A stretch of 64,000 nucleotides of DNA, from assembly GCA_037179385.1 (NCBI GenBank), contig CM074187.1, positions 11,533,450 through 11,597,449 on the forward strand, written 5' to 3'. The translations under genes were made by a program, and so were the position numbers. Positions 13,101 to 24,900 of the stretch are shown in pieces. Below the pieces are notes generated by a model, which saw nothing but the letters and a program-made list of their open reading frames with translations, was not told the origin of the DNA and did not search any database. The stretch is from Holothuria scabra (taxonomy: Eukaryota; Echinodermata; Holothuroidea; Aspidochirotida; Holothuriidae). Positions within the stretch are counted from its first letter, which is position 1, and each line of letters starts with the position of its first letter.

Positions 13101-14716
13101 ACACCGAAGGGTTGTTTTAAGTGACAGAAGTCACAAAAAAGTTGTAGAAAATGCATAAAATACTTCTACAGGAATCTCTTTTCCTCATTTTAGATTGCAA
13201 AGAAATTTACATGGATCTGCTTACAGTCTGGTTTGTATGAATAGCTATAGAAATTTCCTTCAGTTTTGTAAATGGAAAAAGAATGTATTCTATGTTGAAT
13301 CAATTTTCTTGTCATCTTTCTAGGCAAGAGTTGCTTCTAGCTACAGCCTTGCGAGAACCCCAAGTCAGTCTAAACAGTAGAACAGACCTTGATTTGAAGA
13401 GGATTGTAGAAGACCAGGTGAGCTAAGTATGAGACAACAGTTACAACTGTAGGAATGATTTTTCTAAGGGATGCTGTAATTTACCTGCTTGAGATTTGTT
13501 TTCACTTACGTAAATTCCTTATTCTATTTTACCTTCAAAGGACAAATCTCTCCACCCAGACCAGTACAAAGAAAATAAAATTTGGGTAAAGTCTCCTCAG
13601 CCCCCTCCCATTCATATTTTGTCTGGGAGACTTGCAATATGACTGGGAATATCCTATAATTTGGTGCAGGATCAGCATTTACTGTGGGGCTATTGTTACT
13701 GCATACTTTTATTTGTCATGTGTGGTGCTTTTTTTTATAACTGACTAGTGCTGTGCACAAGAGCTGCAATGTAATTGGGTGGATTTTGGACCCTGTTAAT
13801 TTTGGGAACAATCACATGGCTAGTCACTTTGTAGAAGATTGTTATATTCAGCTGGCTGGAGACAATTAGTTGTGGAGTGGAGCAGAAGTAAATGGGCTAT
13901 ATTTAATTTCTTTTTATAACTAGAAAGGATTATTCATTACTTAGAGAGGGGAAACAACTCCTGAGGACTATTAAGACCAAGGCTGGACAACTTGTGCCCT
14001 TGACAATTAGACTTTCCTCAAGCAGAAAACAAATGAACCCTAACCAAACCTGTAGCTAATGGCCCAAAGGGCCCCCCAAAATATATGAATATTTGTTGAT
14101 CATATCAGGTCACCAAGGTAGTTAGGAAAGATTATGGAAGAAAAGTAAACCAAAAAGGAAGGTTTTGAGGAAATAGTCCAAATAGTTGCCAGACAACTAG
14201 AAACACGTTTAAACGTGAGCTAGGCAAAATGAAGTTGGAAGATAAAGGGCCCCCTCTGCTATTAGGGTCACCACTGTGTTATCAGTTTGCAAGACGGTAA
14301 GTATATATATATAAATGGTAATCATGGCGGGATAGAAAGTCAGTGAGGACCGAAAAAGACTAAGGATTTTCCAAGGTAGACACTGTCTAGGAGAACATTT
14401 GTCAATGGGTAATTACCCTTGTTGGGACTGCCTTGTAGAGAATGTAGACAGAGAGACTGCATTTAACAACTTTTATTGGACTTTGCATTTTTTAGGATTA
14501 GCCAAGGAAAGTCCCAGTTACCTAAATTTTCATTTTGTTTTGTTTGTTCTTCAGTGGAGGAAAGAACTCCAGGAGGAGATGGAAGAGGAAGAAAGAAAGA
14601 AACAAGAGGAGCTAGAGAAGATGCAGAAGGATTTAGAGGAGGAGCAGAAAGAGGTTGCAAACAGAAAGAAAGAGAAGTTTAATAAATCCTCTGTAAAAGA
14701 TCAGGGAGGTGGATGA
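1167..14716 (+). CDS. multi-exon gene: large protein with helical-repeat-like region and C-terminal coiled coil (5' end not found)
   Basis: I reconstruct 12 exons with GT-AG borders: 1167-1336, 1772-2040, 2226-2327, 5057-5465, 6049-6308, 6746-7037, 8593-8634 (or from 8583), 8989-9247, 10651-10835, 11598-11800, 13324-13417, 14555-14716. All phases join, and after the first partial codon the CDS is 815 codons including the TGA at 14714-14716. The first ~430 residues are Ser/Asp/Glu-rich and probably disordered, with a run of lysines at the end of exon 3. Exons 8-10 look like HEAT/armadillo-type helices (WPWEVAYMYTEML, then DDWSWRVRFAAISGLVKISRS). The last exon is a highly charged coiled coil (WRKELQEEMEEEERKKQEE) ending in GGG. 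The region resembles what I remember of TMEM232-like proteins, but I could not verify this and give no symbol. The start codon is not found; it may be upstream of the window. Exon 8593-8634 is the least certain join. It converges with RALBP1. Confidence 0.75.
1480..1725 (+). repeat. tRNA-type SINE-like repeat, family B, copy 1
   Basis: This intronic copy shares with 7838-8085, and inversely with 17917-17990 and 22357-22530, a core reading ATGGAACCTACTGCCATTG, then a GCTCAGCATAAGCAATGG block, a TAACTGGAAAAAAGG block and a TTAACCAGTTGGTTA 3' part. The complete copies begin with a degraded tRNA-like head. Four copies within 23 kb make a dispersed retroposon likely. No flanking duplication was identified. 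Confidence 0.55.
2226..2327 (+). other. coding exon with an A(18) homopolymer
   Basis: This third recognised exon of the plus-strand gene ends in codons read through 18 consecutive A (2295-2312), giving a short polylysine stretch before a good GTAAGA donor at 2328. The phase in (TG+G = Trp) and out (CT+G = Leu at 5057) both fit, which supports the exon despite its low complexity. A coding homopolymer of this length is prone to slippage and assembly error. Confidence 0.5.
2458..2496. repeat. TG dinucleotide microsatellite
   Basis: Alternating TG with a few interruptions, directly in front of the 301-bp tandem array in the same intron. Confidence 0.95.
2503..3534 (+). repeat. tandem array, 301-bp higher-order unit rich in AGGTCA half-sites
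   Basis: A subunit of about 150 bp is repeated seven times. The landmark AGGTCAAAGGTCA or a one- or two-base variant starts at 2604, 2749, 2905, 3050, 3206, 3351 and 3496. Spacing alternates 145 and 156 bp, so the true period is a dimer of exactly 301 bp. Each subunit also has a GATATCTC-type box, a CATATTTGGTGTGTG box and a GAGTAGATGATCCCTAT box. The AGGTCA/GGGTCA hexamers form direct repeats spaced 1, 4, 4 and often 2 bases. Decayed solitary subunits occur at about 4436-4520 (plus) and 23560-23650 (minus). It sits in the intron between exons 2226-2327 and 5057-5465. Confidence 0.9.
3588..4420. mobile_element. foldback DNA element 1 with iterated TTCGCCCC arms
   Basis: The element begins GGTTACCGGTC and ends with the inverse of GGTAGCCGGTC. 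Flanks carry CCTGTAA on both sides (3580-3586 and 4421-4427), with one or two further partly matching bases. Each ~135-bp arm contains seven spaced copies of TTCGCCCC (left) or its complement GGGGCGAA (right), six intact and one mutated on each side. The left copies start at 3601, 3617, 3632, 3646, 3662 (mutated), 3684 and 3707. The ~560-bp centre has no plausible reading frame. It lies beside the 301-bp array. Architecture suggests a non-autonomous MULE-like or other foldback transposon; no transposase is present. Confidence 0.85.
7436..8085 (+). mobile_element. SINE family B, copy 2, split by an unrelated insertion
   Basis: A tRNA-like head (AGAGCATCTGACTTTCAGCC near 7451) is separated from the family-B body (about 7838-8085, with the shared ATGGAACATACTGCCATTG block) by about 340 bp. 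The interrupting segment is rich in GGTTGTCC and its complement, suggesting a small inserted element with internal inverted repeats. The minus-strand copy at 22357-22530 shows head and body contiguous, which supports interruption here. Confidence 0.45.
8123..8381. mobile_element. TTAA-type MITE, copy 1
   Basis: The element begins AGGGCAAGAGCAGTC and ends with an approximate inverse of it, flanked by TTAA (8119-8122 and 8382-8385). The interior includes TTTCATGATTGGCTGTTG and a GAATATGCAATAGTAAAGTC block shared with the other copies. TTAA duplications fit piggyBac- or Kolobok-type non-autonomous elements. Intronic. Confidence 0.8.
9499..9729. mobile_element. TTAA-type MITE, copy 2
   Basis: Same family as 8123-8381, with its interior in the opposite orientation: it reads as the reverse complement of copies 1 and 5. 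Left flank TTAA, right flank CTAA (one mutation). It ends GACTGCTCTTGCTCT. It is followed by a stretch (9733-9900) that recurs at 62500-62650. Confidence 0.8.
9733..9900 (+). repeat. dispersed repeat with second copy at 62500-62650
   Basis: Shares TTCTTCACATACTAATGACA followed by AATGGTCAAACTTA and a diverged continuation ending in AATTTGTGAC with 62500-62650. Unclassified; the copy here is intronic. Confidence 0.6.
11801..14554 (+). other. introns around exon 13324-13417: nothing recognised
   Basis: Apart from exon 13324-13417, these introns are AT-rich with simple T and A runs. I see no further exon, RNA gene or bounded repeat. Confidence 0.5.
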
Positions 14717-15388
14717 TGGTGTCTCCAAGGATGAAACCATATTGCCTGGATCCAGGGATGGACTCTTTGAAAGTGTTGGCAGTATTTTTATTATTGATTA
14801 AAAATATTTTTTGAATCTTCAAAAGAAGAGAAATGTGATATTGATTCTGTAATGCTTGAACTGAAAAGATAATTGAATTTAAAGAGCATTAAATTTGTTT
14901 GTGTTGAAATGCATGGTATTATATCCATGTGAAAATGGACAAGCATGAAAAGTCGTGCCTGTTAGTGACAGATTTATCTCCTTGTTAGAGGAGGCTGTGC
15001 AGTATTCAATATATTTTCTTCTGCTTTCAATAACTTCTATTGGTGAAAAGAAAAACAATGAAACCTCTTTTGAATATGTTCCTGAAAAGAAATGGGGGTT
15101 GGGTAAAAGTGCTTTCAATACTTAAATGTTGACAGAAAAAGAGCCAAGGACCATATCTAGGATGGGGGAGAGGTGTTGGGGGAGGGGGTATACAGTACTG
15201 TGCAAGAACATGGGGATATATAACCAAGTCATCTTCCACCTTCAACAGTTTAAATATTTATTGATATCAATAGTATTATTATTTATTTCCACTTTTCTGA
15301 GTGACATATTCTTCCAAACCTTGATTCAAAATTTTTTTCTTTTCCTACAGAATCAAAGTACCTTGTTTGTGTACATACAGCATATGTA

Positions 15389-15394
15389 AATAAA
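15389..15394 (+). terminator. polyadenylation signal AATAAA of the plus-strand gene
   Basis: First canonical AATAAA downstream of the TGA at 14714-14716, about 670 bp into the 3' UTR. Position and strand fit; usage is inferred. Confidence 0.55.
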
Positions 15395-17916
15395 ATTTCA
15401 GAGAAATTTTAGATGATGTATTTTTTGAGCATGTACGTTTGACTTTGAAATCCATACTTTTATGACATTAAATGATGCTGAGACAAAAAAAACATACTTT
15501 TGGATTTGTATTTTCTGTTGTGTTTTCCATTTCAACAAAAGTAATATTTAGTATAGGGTCTTGATCAAAGAGCATTTTGATGGGTAATTACACAAAAACT
15601 TGGAAGCAAAAAAGATTGAACCTGCTCATATTTGCTACTGTAACTTAAAAAGTGTTTTTTAGATTTAACTAAGAAACAAGATTCTTTCACACTTTTCCTT
15701 CTGTCTATAATTTCAAAACCTTTGTTACTGACAATGCACTTTATGTTACTAACTTTCATCAGAAAACTAGACAAAGTAACATGATCTCAACAACTTTTTA
15801 TGAAAGAACTTAAAAGGATTTTACCCATGAAGGAATGCCTTGGCAGCCAGAGAAATTGCTGTTTAACAACCAATATATTGCCCTTTGTGGTCTCCATTTA
15901 CAAGTATTGAAGAGATTACATGCAATCTGGAAATGTTCTTGAAAGTAGAAAACGTGATCTCAAAGGAGTACACAGGAGGGCTAAAAGGAGGGAACTTCCT
16001 TGGCAGAAAAATCAAATGTTGACTTGATGGAAGAATGGAAAGCATTGCCAAATAATACAAAAGAATGAATGCTGGGTAAGCCATGTGGTCAATGAAAATA
16101 AATTATGAATATACCAATGAAAATGAAATGGCTATAAAGGGTAGTCAGCTAGCATTCAAATTTCAAGGTCTGCCTGGAAAATTACAGCAAAGCTAGAGAG
16201 ATCATGAGATGTGTTGGTCATTTGCGAGGTCCATCTTTTCTTTCTTCAATCTGTACAATGAGTAGTTGAATTCAATTCAAAACCTGAACGTATTGTGCTT
16301 ACTATGGGGTTTAAGTTGTTGGCAGCCACCTGTTGTACTGCTGATCAAAATGATGACTAAAAATGCTCACCATTACTGGACTGCTGGGTTTGTCCACAGA
16401 CAGAATACCTATGCATCTTTCTCACAGCTTTCAGAAAAATCAAGGCAAGGAAAAATATGTGGTTTCTAGAGAATGAATCAAATTGTCTCAATTTTAGGAC
16501 AAATTTTCTTTAATTATTTTGAGGAGCTGAGAGTTCCCTTTTCTTACAATTTTGGAGAGCTTCAGTGAGTTACAATATTTTAAACAAATCTATGAGCAGC
16601 CTGGAATACAAATATTACAAACAAATACACAATTTACCATGATTACATGTATTCCATTAGCTAAATATCCATTATTCTTGTATACAATGAGTAACATATT
16701 GCACTGCCTTCTAATATGACAATGAACTGTGTATATTTAAATCCCATCAAAATAACTAACACAAGCCGCTTCATTATCATTTATGGAGTTAAAACACAAC
16801 TTTTATGTTAAGTAATTAACAAGTTTGCACCAACAGTTGTTGTTAAAGAACCATGCATAAACATATAACTTCTGTCAAGTTTAAACTTATATTTCCCCTT
16901 TCTGTTGAGGTTGCCGTAGAAAAAGAAATCAAATTATGTCTATACCCTCTCTCTAGCTCACTAAATCAAAAATACTTTTTCATGTGTTGGAGTGTAAAGC
17001 CTCAACTTGTACCTGGTTAAATCAACCTGTTTGCACCGTTTCCCTTCTCTATAGCTTAAAGCCTTAAGTGGAACATCACACATGACAGTAATAGGTTCCA
17101 GAATCACCCCAACCAAGTCACACGCTGCACCCAAGAGAAGGACAAAAGTTGTCCGAATTTCATTTCAGTTTTTTTTCCCCCAAGTAAAAACACAGGCTAT
17201 GATGAAGAAGTAAAAAAGCCTGGAAAGTACCAATTTGTACAATACAGAGGCATTTTGAGGCAAGCAATATTCAAATATAAATATTTTTCAAATAAAATTA
17301 CCTACTGATGGTAATTTTTGGCTTATATGGTGTTTCATATTTGTCTTTTCCCCTTCTTCACCCACTCCCTCCCCTTGTTCTGCATTGGCTGTGGATTTAA
17401 AAAAAAAAAAATCACCAATGAAAATGTCGAAAAAGCACAGCTAGAAACTGTACATATCAATACTGTAATGACAAGGAATTTTTAAGCAGAATTTGTCTAA
17501 GATTGAAGAAACATGTACAATTGAAGAGAAGACATGTATAAAGAGGAATCTTTCAAAGCAGTCAAACATTTTTGTAAGGGGGTGTGTGGGCCAGCTGCCC
17601 AAAGATAAGGATCATAATTTGTGCTCAGGGGCAACCTACACCTTAATGTATGTGAAACCTGGTGTAGGCCTATATCAAGTTCAAATCAACTGTTGAACTG
17701 GAACAAAACCACCAACATTTTTTCTACTCCAATTCTTGGTTAAAAAATAAGCAAACAATGATTGCCTTGTGGCCCCTATGAGTGTTGCTGGTAAGAAAAT
17801 TTTGAAAATGGTTTCATACATAGAAACATGAATTCCATTAACAACTAGTAAAATGATTATTTAGCCAGCAGAGACTGCAATATGTTAGACCACACTGCAC
17901 AATTCTTGAAAATCCA

Positions 17917-17990
17917 AGTCTTTTTTCCAGTTGTGGCTCAATGGCTCGTGTTCCCTACTCCACTGCTAACGCTACATTTAGAAACAAGAT
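17917..17990 (-). repeat. SINE family B fragment, copy 3
   Basis: The minus strand repeats the family-B core around the GGAAAAAAG, GAGCCA and GGGAACACGAGCCATTGAG region. Truncated copy. Confidence 0.4.
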
Positions 17991-18247
17991 CAGCAGAGAG
18001 TGAAACATCAAAGTTAGATTTTAGATTCTTTTTTTTTTGCGTCTGAGAAATTGAACTAGTAATCACCATGTTGTGGCAAGAAATAAATCTTTTTGCTTAA
18101 ATACTTACATCAAACATCACACTCCATATGTTGCCAACTAAGGCGATGATGGAACCAGACATTACCTTCCATAAGTTCCATTCTTTTTAAAAGAAGAACC
18201 AAAGCTTGCATCAAGTTTTACTGTGTCAGAGGAGAACTTACTGTAAG

Positions 18248-18680
18248 CATCATGGTGAAATTTTCATTGAAATCTGATGTGTGATTCTCAAGAAATCTGC
18301 TATTTAAGCTGTGACATTTTCAGCACATTGTGACCTCGAAGCAAGCACATATGATGTATAGCATCATATAAATAAGCAATCTTTTGTTTTTATGAGGACT
18401 TTTCCAACCAATTTCTCTGGAACAATCCTATCTTGTATGAGATTGCATGGAACTTAACAGTTCACATTCTTCCAAGGGAGATCCAATTCCTGTTGACTTC
18501 AAAGTCAACACATCACACCAAAAACAAAAAGGATCAAAGCATTCTTCATCAATGTGGAGAGGTGATCCAAATCCTGCTTCCCTCAAGGTCATCATTGCTT
18601 TGGGTCACAGAAGTAGTAATTTCATTTGCTGATATCTCCAGAAATACATCTGTGATTTGAACTGCAGTTTTGCAAAATTC
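18248..18680. repeat. foldback repeat family C, copy 1
   Basis: The left end (GGTGAAATTTTCATTGAAAT, then a TCTCAAGAAATCTGC block) and the inverse of the right end (ACAGATGTATTTCTGGAGAT) are diverged inverted arms. It aligns along its length with 56862-57315, sharing GAAGCAAGCACATATGA and CATTTGCTGATATCTC. A palindromic copy lies at 50687-51188. It lies just beyond the RALBP1 polyadenylation signal. Confidence 0.6.
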
Positions 18681-18836
18681 TGTAGATTGAGTTCCTCTTT
18701 AAAACATGCAAATTAACTATGCAAATACAACTCTTACTTTATAAATGATATTTGTGACAACCTAGCGAAAATATGCAGTGGAAACTTCCGAAACTTGCTG
18801 ATAACAAAGACCAATAAACTAATGCTCAATGATACA

Positions 18837-18842
18837 TTTATT
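18837..18842 (-). terminator. RALBP1: polyadenylation signal AATAAA of RALBP1
   Basis: TTTATT on the plus strand, i.e. AATAAA on the minus strand, 125 nt beyond the RALBP1 stop codon at 18969-18967. Confidence 0.6.
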
Positions 18843-18966
18843 GAAGATATGTTAGGAAAAATGAAGTAATTACAAGTATAATGTTATCAGTGACTTCTCT
18901 AAATCTTGTATCTCTTTTTGGTCTGATGGATAATGTCATCTAGAATACAACACATGGTGTAATAAA

Positions 18967-21900
18967 CTAGCATTCACTGCCTTCTACAGTGATATCTGTA
19001 TCAACACTTCCTGCTGATAGCTCTACTTTAACTATCTCTTCATCTTTTGCTGCCTTTGATACATTCTCCATCTTCTTTTTATTATTTCCTTTTTTTTCTT
19101 TCTTTGCTTTGTCTTTTTCCAACTCGTCTTGCAGATCACTGACTATTTCAGCCCGCCTCTTCTCAATGCTGATTTTGGCTTTCAGGTCAGCACACTCTTC
19201 TCTCAGTCTTGGTATCTGAGCAGAATTTTCACGGTTGTCAATCTGTAAAACCAACCGTAAAGCAGAATGACTGATTGGAAGTATTGAATACAATTAACCT
19301 GTAGCAGAAGATTTTCTTCCATAAACACAAGCCTGTCTTCATAAAAAATACTACCACTTTTCAGGGAAGCCACAGCAAGTTATGCAATAAGAGCACACTG
19401 TGTCAGAAACCATTTATTTTCCTCTACAATTAAATGTCCTAATTGTCCTTGATGTGGTATAGCTAACAATGTTGCTAAATATTCCCTGCAGCAGCATAAA
19501 AATTGTAAATAAATTGAATGCAATGTCACATTAATGTGCCACTGTGACACCACGTTTCCTTTAATGCAGTATATCTTTCGAAAAATTGGCATTACTCTGA
19601 AAGTTAGTATCTTCCAAATGCTAGATGATGGTTTCCAAACTTTTCCTGTGTTTATATTATCACAATGATAATGATGTACAATGAGTCATGACATTACATT
19701 AAGTGGTTAGACTCAAATTTTCTTTCTTTCTTTCTAACTTCCCCTGATAATTTTCTTTATATTAAGTCAAAATCACTGACATAAACAACTTATTTTGATA
19801 AATTCAAAATCATAATTACAATTTTCTAAAACCCAATTTACTGATATTTTCAACAATTAACAAAATCAAAACTGCCTCAAACCTTCAATCTCTCATTATC
19901 TTCGAGTAACTTCTTTAAAATTTCTTGCAGCTCTTCTTCATCTTCCTTTATGAGGGGATTGTTAAAGAAACATCAAAGGTATAAAGGGTTCAATAATCAG
20001 AAAAGGTGTTGTACCATAGTATTGCCACCCATTAAGGGTATGCATAAAGTCCAAGTATTGCATATTTTTCTTGAAAATTGTAAGTATTTATATGTTCTTA
20101 GGTAAAATAAGTTATATGATTTGATACTGCTGACTTTAAAGTCAAACCCAGTTGCAGCCAGAGAGCAACAAGCTGGCAGCCAGACTGCTACTGACTCTTA
20201 AGGAAATGACAGCAGAAGACAGATGCAACCACTTTCGTTTTTTTTTTTTTTTTTGCCGTCCTTCTCCTCTCATACCAAAATCTACACCTCAGTCCTTCCC
20301 ACTGGGCCCTAAACATGGTAGACAAAGTTCTGAGATTGCAAGTTTGTGTTTCAAAACACCAGCACTCTAACATAAAGGCAGTCATTTGTCACCCTGAAAT
20401 ACAATATCACCGAAAAGTCTACATAAATTTTTAATTGGCACAATTTTTTGATTGTCAGCAAATTAAAAAATGCAGAGTAACCCATATTACACAACGTGAG
20501 CTGAAATTGTTGATTTCACATTAGAGCATTGCAAACTCGACAGGGTATGCCCTGTCAGAACAATAAACTACATGATGAAATGGTTACGGTAAAAAAAATA
20601 CACTTGATTTCCTTCCTTGCCCAATTACACAATTTGATGATTGACAGACAGTAATACTCCATGCAAAGACATTTAATCCAAGTCAAGAAACCCTAGCCAC
20701 AGTATGCAGAGCACGCGGAGGGGGTTTTAATTACAATCCTGCCCAAAGTACCGTGTAATTTTTTTGCAACCTAAGTGGACTATAAGCTCGGTGAAGTGAT
20801 AATAATAGTCCTCCAGCAGTGGGTTTGGAAACTTGATATACCTCACTTGAACAATAGATTACTGAGGTTAGAAAATCAACTTTTTTACCTCAATCGAAAC
20901 GGCATGTAAAATGGTGTCTGAATGAGGACAAGTGTTGGACAGCTATGGGAGGAGCTAGAAGTAAAAGGCTTGGGAGAATTGAAACCCTACGAGGTGATGA
21001 AAAACTACCCTTACCCAGCAGACAAGCTGACCTTTTTCCTGCCTTCAACCTACAACAAAATTAATTGCATATAGTTTGCAGCTACACTGCTGGTAGTCTA
21101 TAGAGGACATGCACTTATATCATAATTGTGATGTAAGAGTGAGGTCACTGTACTGTGTTGGATGGTACACTATCCTTGTAGGCAAATGATTAGGCTTTTG
21201 TTTTTCCTTTTTGAACACTCATTCAATTATAATATCTACTCAAAGTCTTTCTTTAACACATGGACAGTGGAGATGGGTGGTACACTCCTGCATTTTTCCA
21301 CTGTGGGTATTTTGGGCCACTTTAAACTGAAACTGGAGCCTTTATTTTCTGGAACATATTGAGTTGTTCCCATGATGAAGCTCCCACATCAGAATTGGCT
21401 CTATGGTCCCTACAATAGGAGTTCTTCTTGAAGAGACAGATTATAAAAGCAGCATGAATAAAAAGATCATTTCACTGAAAATCAATGATATGATGATAAT
21501 CATTCTCTGTGCTTCATATATGACAGCATTGAGAAACTTGCCATCCACTGATGATGCAATTACAGCACACTGTATGATAGGATGACATCACAGAGACACT
21601 TTTCCAAATAAAAATTACAAAGGATTGTTGGTCAGTGTTTCCGTAAATGTTGTTTTTCGCCACAGTAAAACATCATGACAAAAACAATGCATCCCACAAA
21701 TTCTCTCCAACAATCCTTTGTAATTGCTATTAGGAAAATGGTCTATGTATGACCCCTCTAAGTCTGTACCTAGTCTATTTGTTGAAACCCTGCATCATAA
21801 CTGTCCTCCTGTTATATGCAACACATTTTCAAAGGATACACTATCACTGCTAGAGGTTTCAGACAAGTCCTGAATGCTAGACACTGACTGTCTTGCCTTG

Positions 21901-24900
21901 GAAGCAACCTTAGCAGCTTCAATCTCAGCTTGTAGACGAGCAACTTCTTGCTTCTCCATCTCAATCCTCCTCTGTAGTTCCAAACGGATGTTGACAAACT
22001 CTTCCTGCTTGGCTATCAACTCGGAGTAATACAGGTAGAGGGATTCAATAGATTCTGCATGAAAATTTAATAAAAGTGGAAACAATGGCCATCATCCCCT
22101 GCTTGGTATTTCATGAAAACACATTCCTAATATTCAGCACATTAGTTTCAGGAAGTCTTAAGCCGTGCTTCACAAATATATCCCGAAAGCCTGACCCTTA
22201 CCAGCATCTTAGTTCTGCTGTCATGCAGCAAATACAGCAGTATTAGCAACAAGTTATGTACCATAAATGTTCAAAGGTTTCATGAACATACAAAAAATGA
22301 GCATCTAAGTTCTTCACTAAAACAGAATGAATTATGTAACATTTTCTTTTTTTAACAAACCAGTCTTTTTTCCAGTTGTGGCTCACTGGATTGTTTTTTT
22401 TTTCCCTAATCCATTGCTTGTTCTGAGCTCCAAACACAATGGCAGTAGGTTCCATTTGTGAGATCTCTGGTACGACCCTGCCAGGAGTAAAATTCCAGAC
22501 CTCCCAGCTGCAAGCTGGTAAGTGCACAAGATTGCAACTCTACTAAATATACCCAATATACCCCCTAAAAGTATCCCAAATTCAGACAGATGATAGCTGG
22601 CAGATGAGACTGCATAGTAAAATTGCATTTGATTTCATTAAATCTCATAAGCAATGTGTTTATTCTGCTATTTTCCAAAAACCTGTGGTTCCTCTACCCA
22701 TATAACATTGCTGGATCAAGAAAAAAATTTTTTTTTTCATTTTCAAATCACAAATTTTAAAATATTTTAAAACTAGTTTGTGACCACAAGATAATTTTTC
22801 CACAACTCTGAATGTGATTGTGACCACAAGTTTCCGAAACCGTGTCCAAAATCCATACAGCAAAATAAAACAATAAATGTTGTACCTTCTTCTTCTTCCT
22901 CCTCCTCCTCCTCCTCCTCGTCCTCCTCCTCTGCCTCTCCTTCTTCTTCTTCTTCATTATCTTGTATTTGTTCTTTTTCCTCTTCTTGCTTCTCCTCTTT
23001 CTCCTTGATTACCTCCTCTTCATCATCTCCCTTGACCTCAACTTTCACCTGCTCTGGAGAGACAACTTCTTCTTCATCTTTCTCTACCTCAACTTTGATA
23101 GAATCCTCCTCAGAGGCAGCATCTGGTTTCACTACATCAATTGGTCCTGTATCTTCCTTCACATCTGTGATAAAACATAAAATTATGAATTGCTAGCTTC
23201 ATTTTTACAACCTGTCTCTTGCTTTAGTTCATTTAAAGAGTGTAATTTTCATTTAAGTAGTGGGGAAAGGAATTGTGGAAGCCAAATCACAGTTTGGACA
23301 ACATTTACGAATGACACTGCTCATGGAAGAAGCAAGCCTTTAATGGCAGTAGTTCTATGGTGGTATGGATTCACAATGCTGTAAAACAAATAATTATTAA
23401 TTCTGATTTGTGGTCTCCAATTCAGCATTCAAGTCAGTTTTAGATTTTTATACCTCAGGACATATTGAAAAAAACAATTTTTCTATTCCTGTTATCAGGT
23501 CTTTAGTCAGGAATAATCTCAGAGCCTTTAAGACAACCAGAACATAATATGGATGGTCCAAATTATTAAGGATGGTTTCAAACAAGTGACCCCAAATGAC
23601 CTTGGATTTCCACTGAAAACAATAGTGATTCCTACCTAACAACCAAAGTGATCTGACTCACATGGCTGGTACTTTACAGGACACTGTCATTTGAGTACCA
23701 CCAAAACCCTAAAGTAACCCATTGAGGCTACCAAGAAGAATACCCTCAATCAAAGTTACCTTTCTCACTTTCCTCCAATTTATTTTCATCTGTCCCAGTA
23801 CTTGATTCATCCTCCAACTTTGAGTCAGTAGACTTCTGATCAGTGCTGTCAGTTGCTTCTTCTTCCTCTTTTTTCTTAGCAGCTTGCTTTATCAGTGACT
23901 TGGCTTTACGTAGCTGGAAGACAAACATAACTCTTAAAATAGTTTGCAAACTATGAAAACTTGAAAAGATTGAAATTCATGATAAAACTCTCTTTTTTAA
24001 AATTCATTTGATCCTTCTTCTCTACTTGAATACGTCTTATCACCTCAGGGAGGGAATGAAGTACACTACACAGACACATGATACAGTCAACTTTCACATG
24101 TAAGTATTGATTGACAGTACCAGATTTTCAAAAATACTCAAGAACAGTTATGTAGCATTTGGGATTAGTTATAACAAGCTTGTAATGACAAGCCTGTCAA
24201 TTTTGGGTTACTTGATTTTGATAAGGTGTGATGTATGGAAGCAATCTGAGAGGAGTTGAATGGGCATCGACAAAGGCTGTCCAAGCACACTTTTAGCAAT
24301 GACATGTACGGTTCAGAACTTCAGAACTTACAGACATGGACAGAACTTGAGAACAATAAATGGAGAAAATGCAAATCTACATTTTCAATGGAAATTATTT
24401 ATTTATCATATATATTTGGAAAGAGGATGCAAGTTCTACCAGTTTCTTCTATCAGAACATACCTTTCGTTTTATTTGTGTCACAATACGCTGGACCTCCC
24501 AAAGTTCCTCTTCAGTTCCCTGAAAAGAATGATAAATCAAAAATACACTGACACATGAAACAATGACAAAACAGGTAGAGAATATCTTGCTCAAATTTAT
24601 GTATCTTCAAAGTTGCATTATTTTAACAATCTGACAGGGGACAGGAAAAAATATTTCCCAGCTACATTCACATCTAGCAATAAACCAAAAAAAATATCCT
24701 CAAACTAAAGCAAAATTTTTAAAGGACACTTCATGTTTATGCCTCATTTTTAGGAGACAACTCCTTTCCTCTTATGTAATGACTTATTTTCCACCATCTT
24801 CTTCCTGAAATCCTCCACAACCTCTCCCCCCACCTCCAAAAAAAAAACAAACAAACATTAACACACGTTATATATACTGTAAAAACATGCTTAAAAACTC

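Larger units (their letters stand above)
15395..18836. other. intergenic region between convergent genes
   Basis: Tail-to-tail spacer of about 3.4 kb. It holds a minus-strand fragment of SINE family B (17917-17990) and a foldback repeat (18248-18680). The remainder is AT-rich unique-looking sequence with no supportable gene; the small open frames show no recognisable motifs. Confidence 0.6.

Noticed and set aside
1167..14716. Assignment of the plus-strand gene to TMEM232
   Set aside because: The resemblance is only from memory, and no clear transmembrane segment was identified; no symbol given.
22962..23196. Plus-strand frames opposite RALBP1 exon 12
   Set aside because: Antisense shadows of the Glu-rich minus-strand exon, whose splice sites and phases fit.
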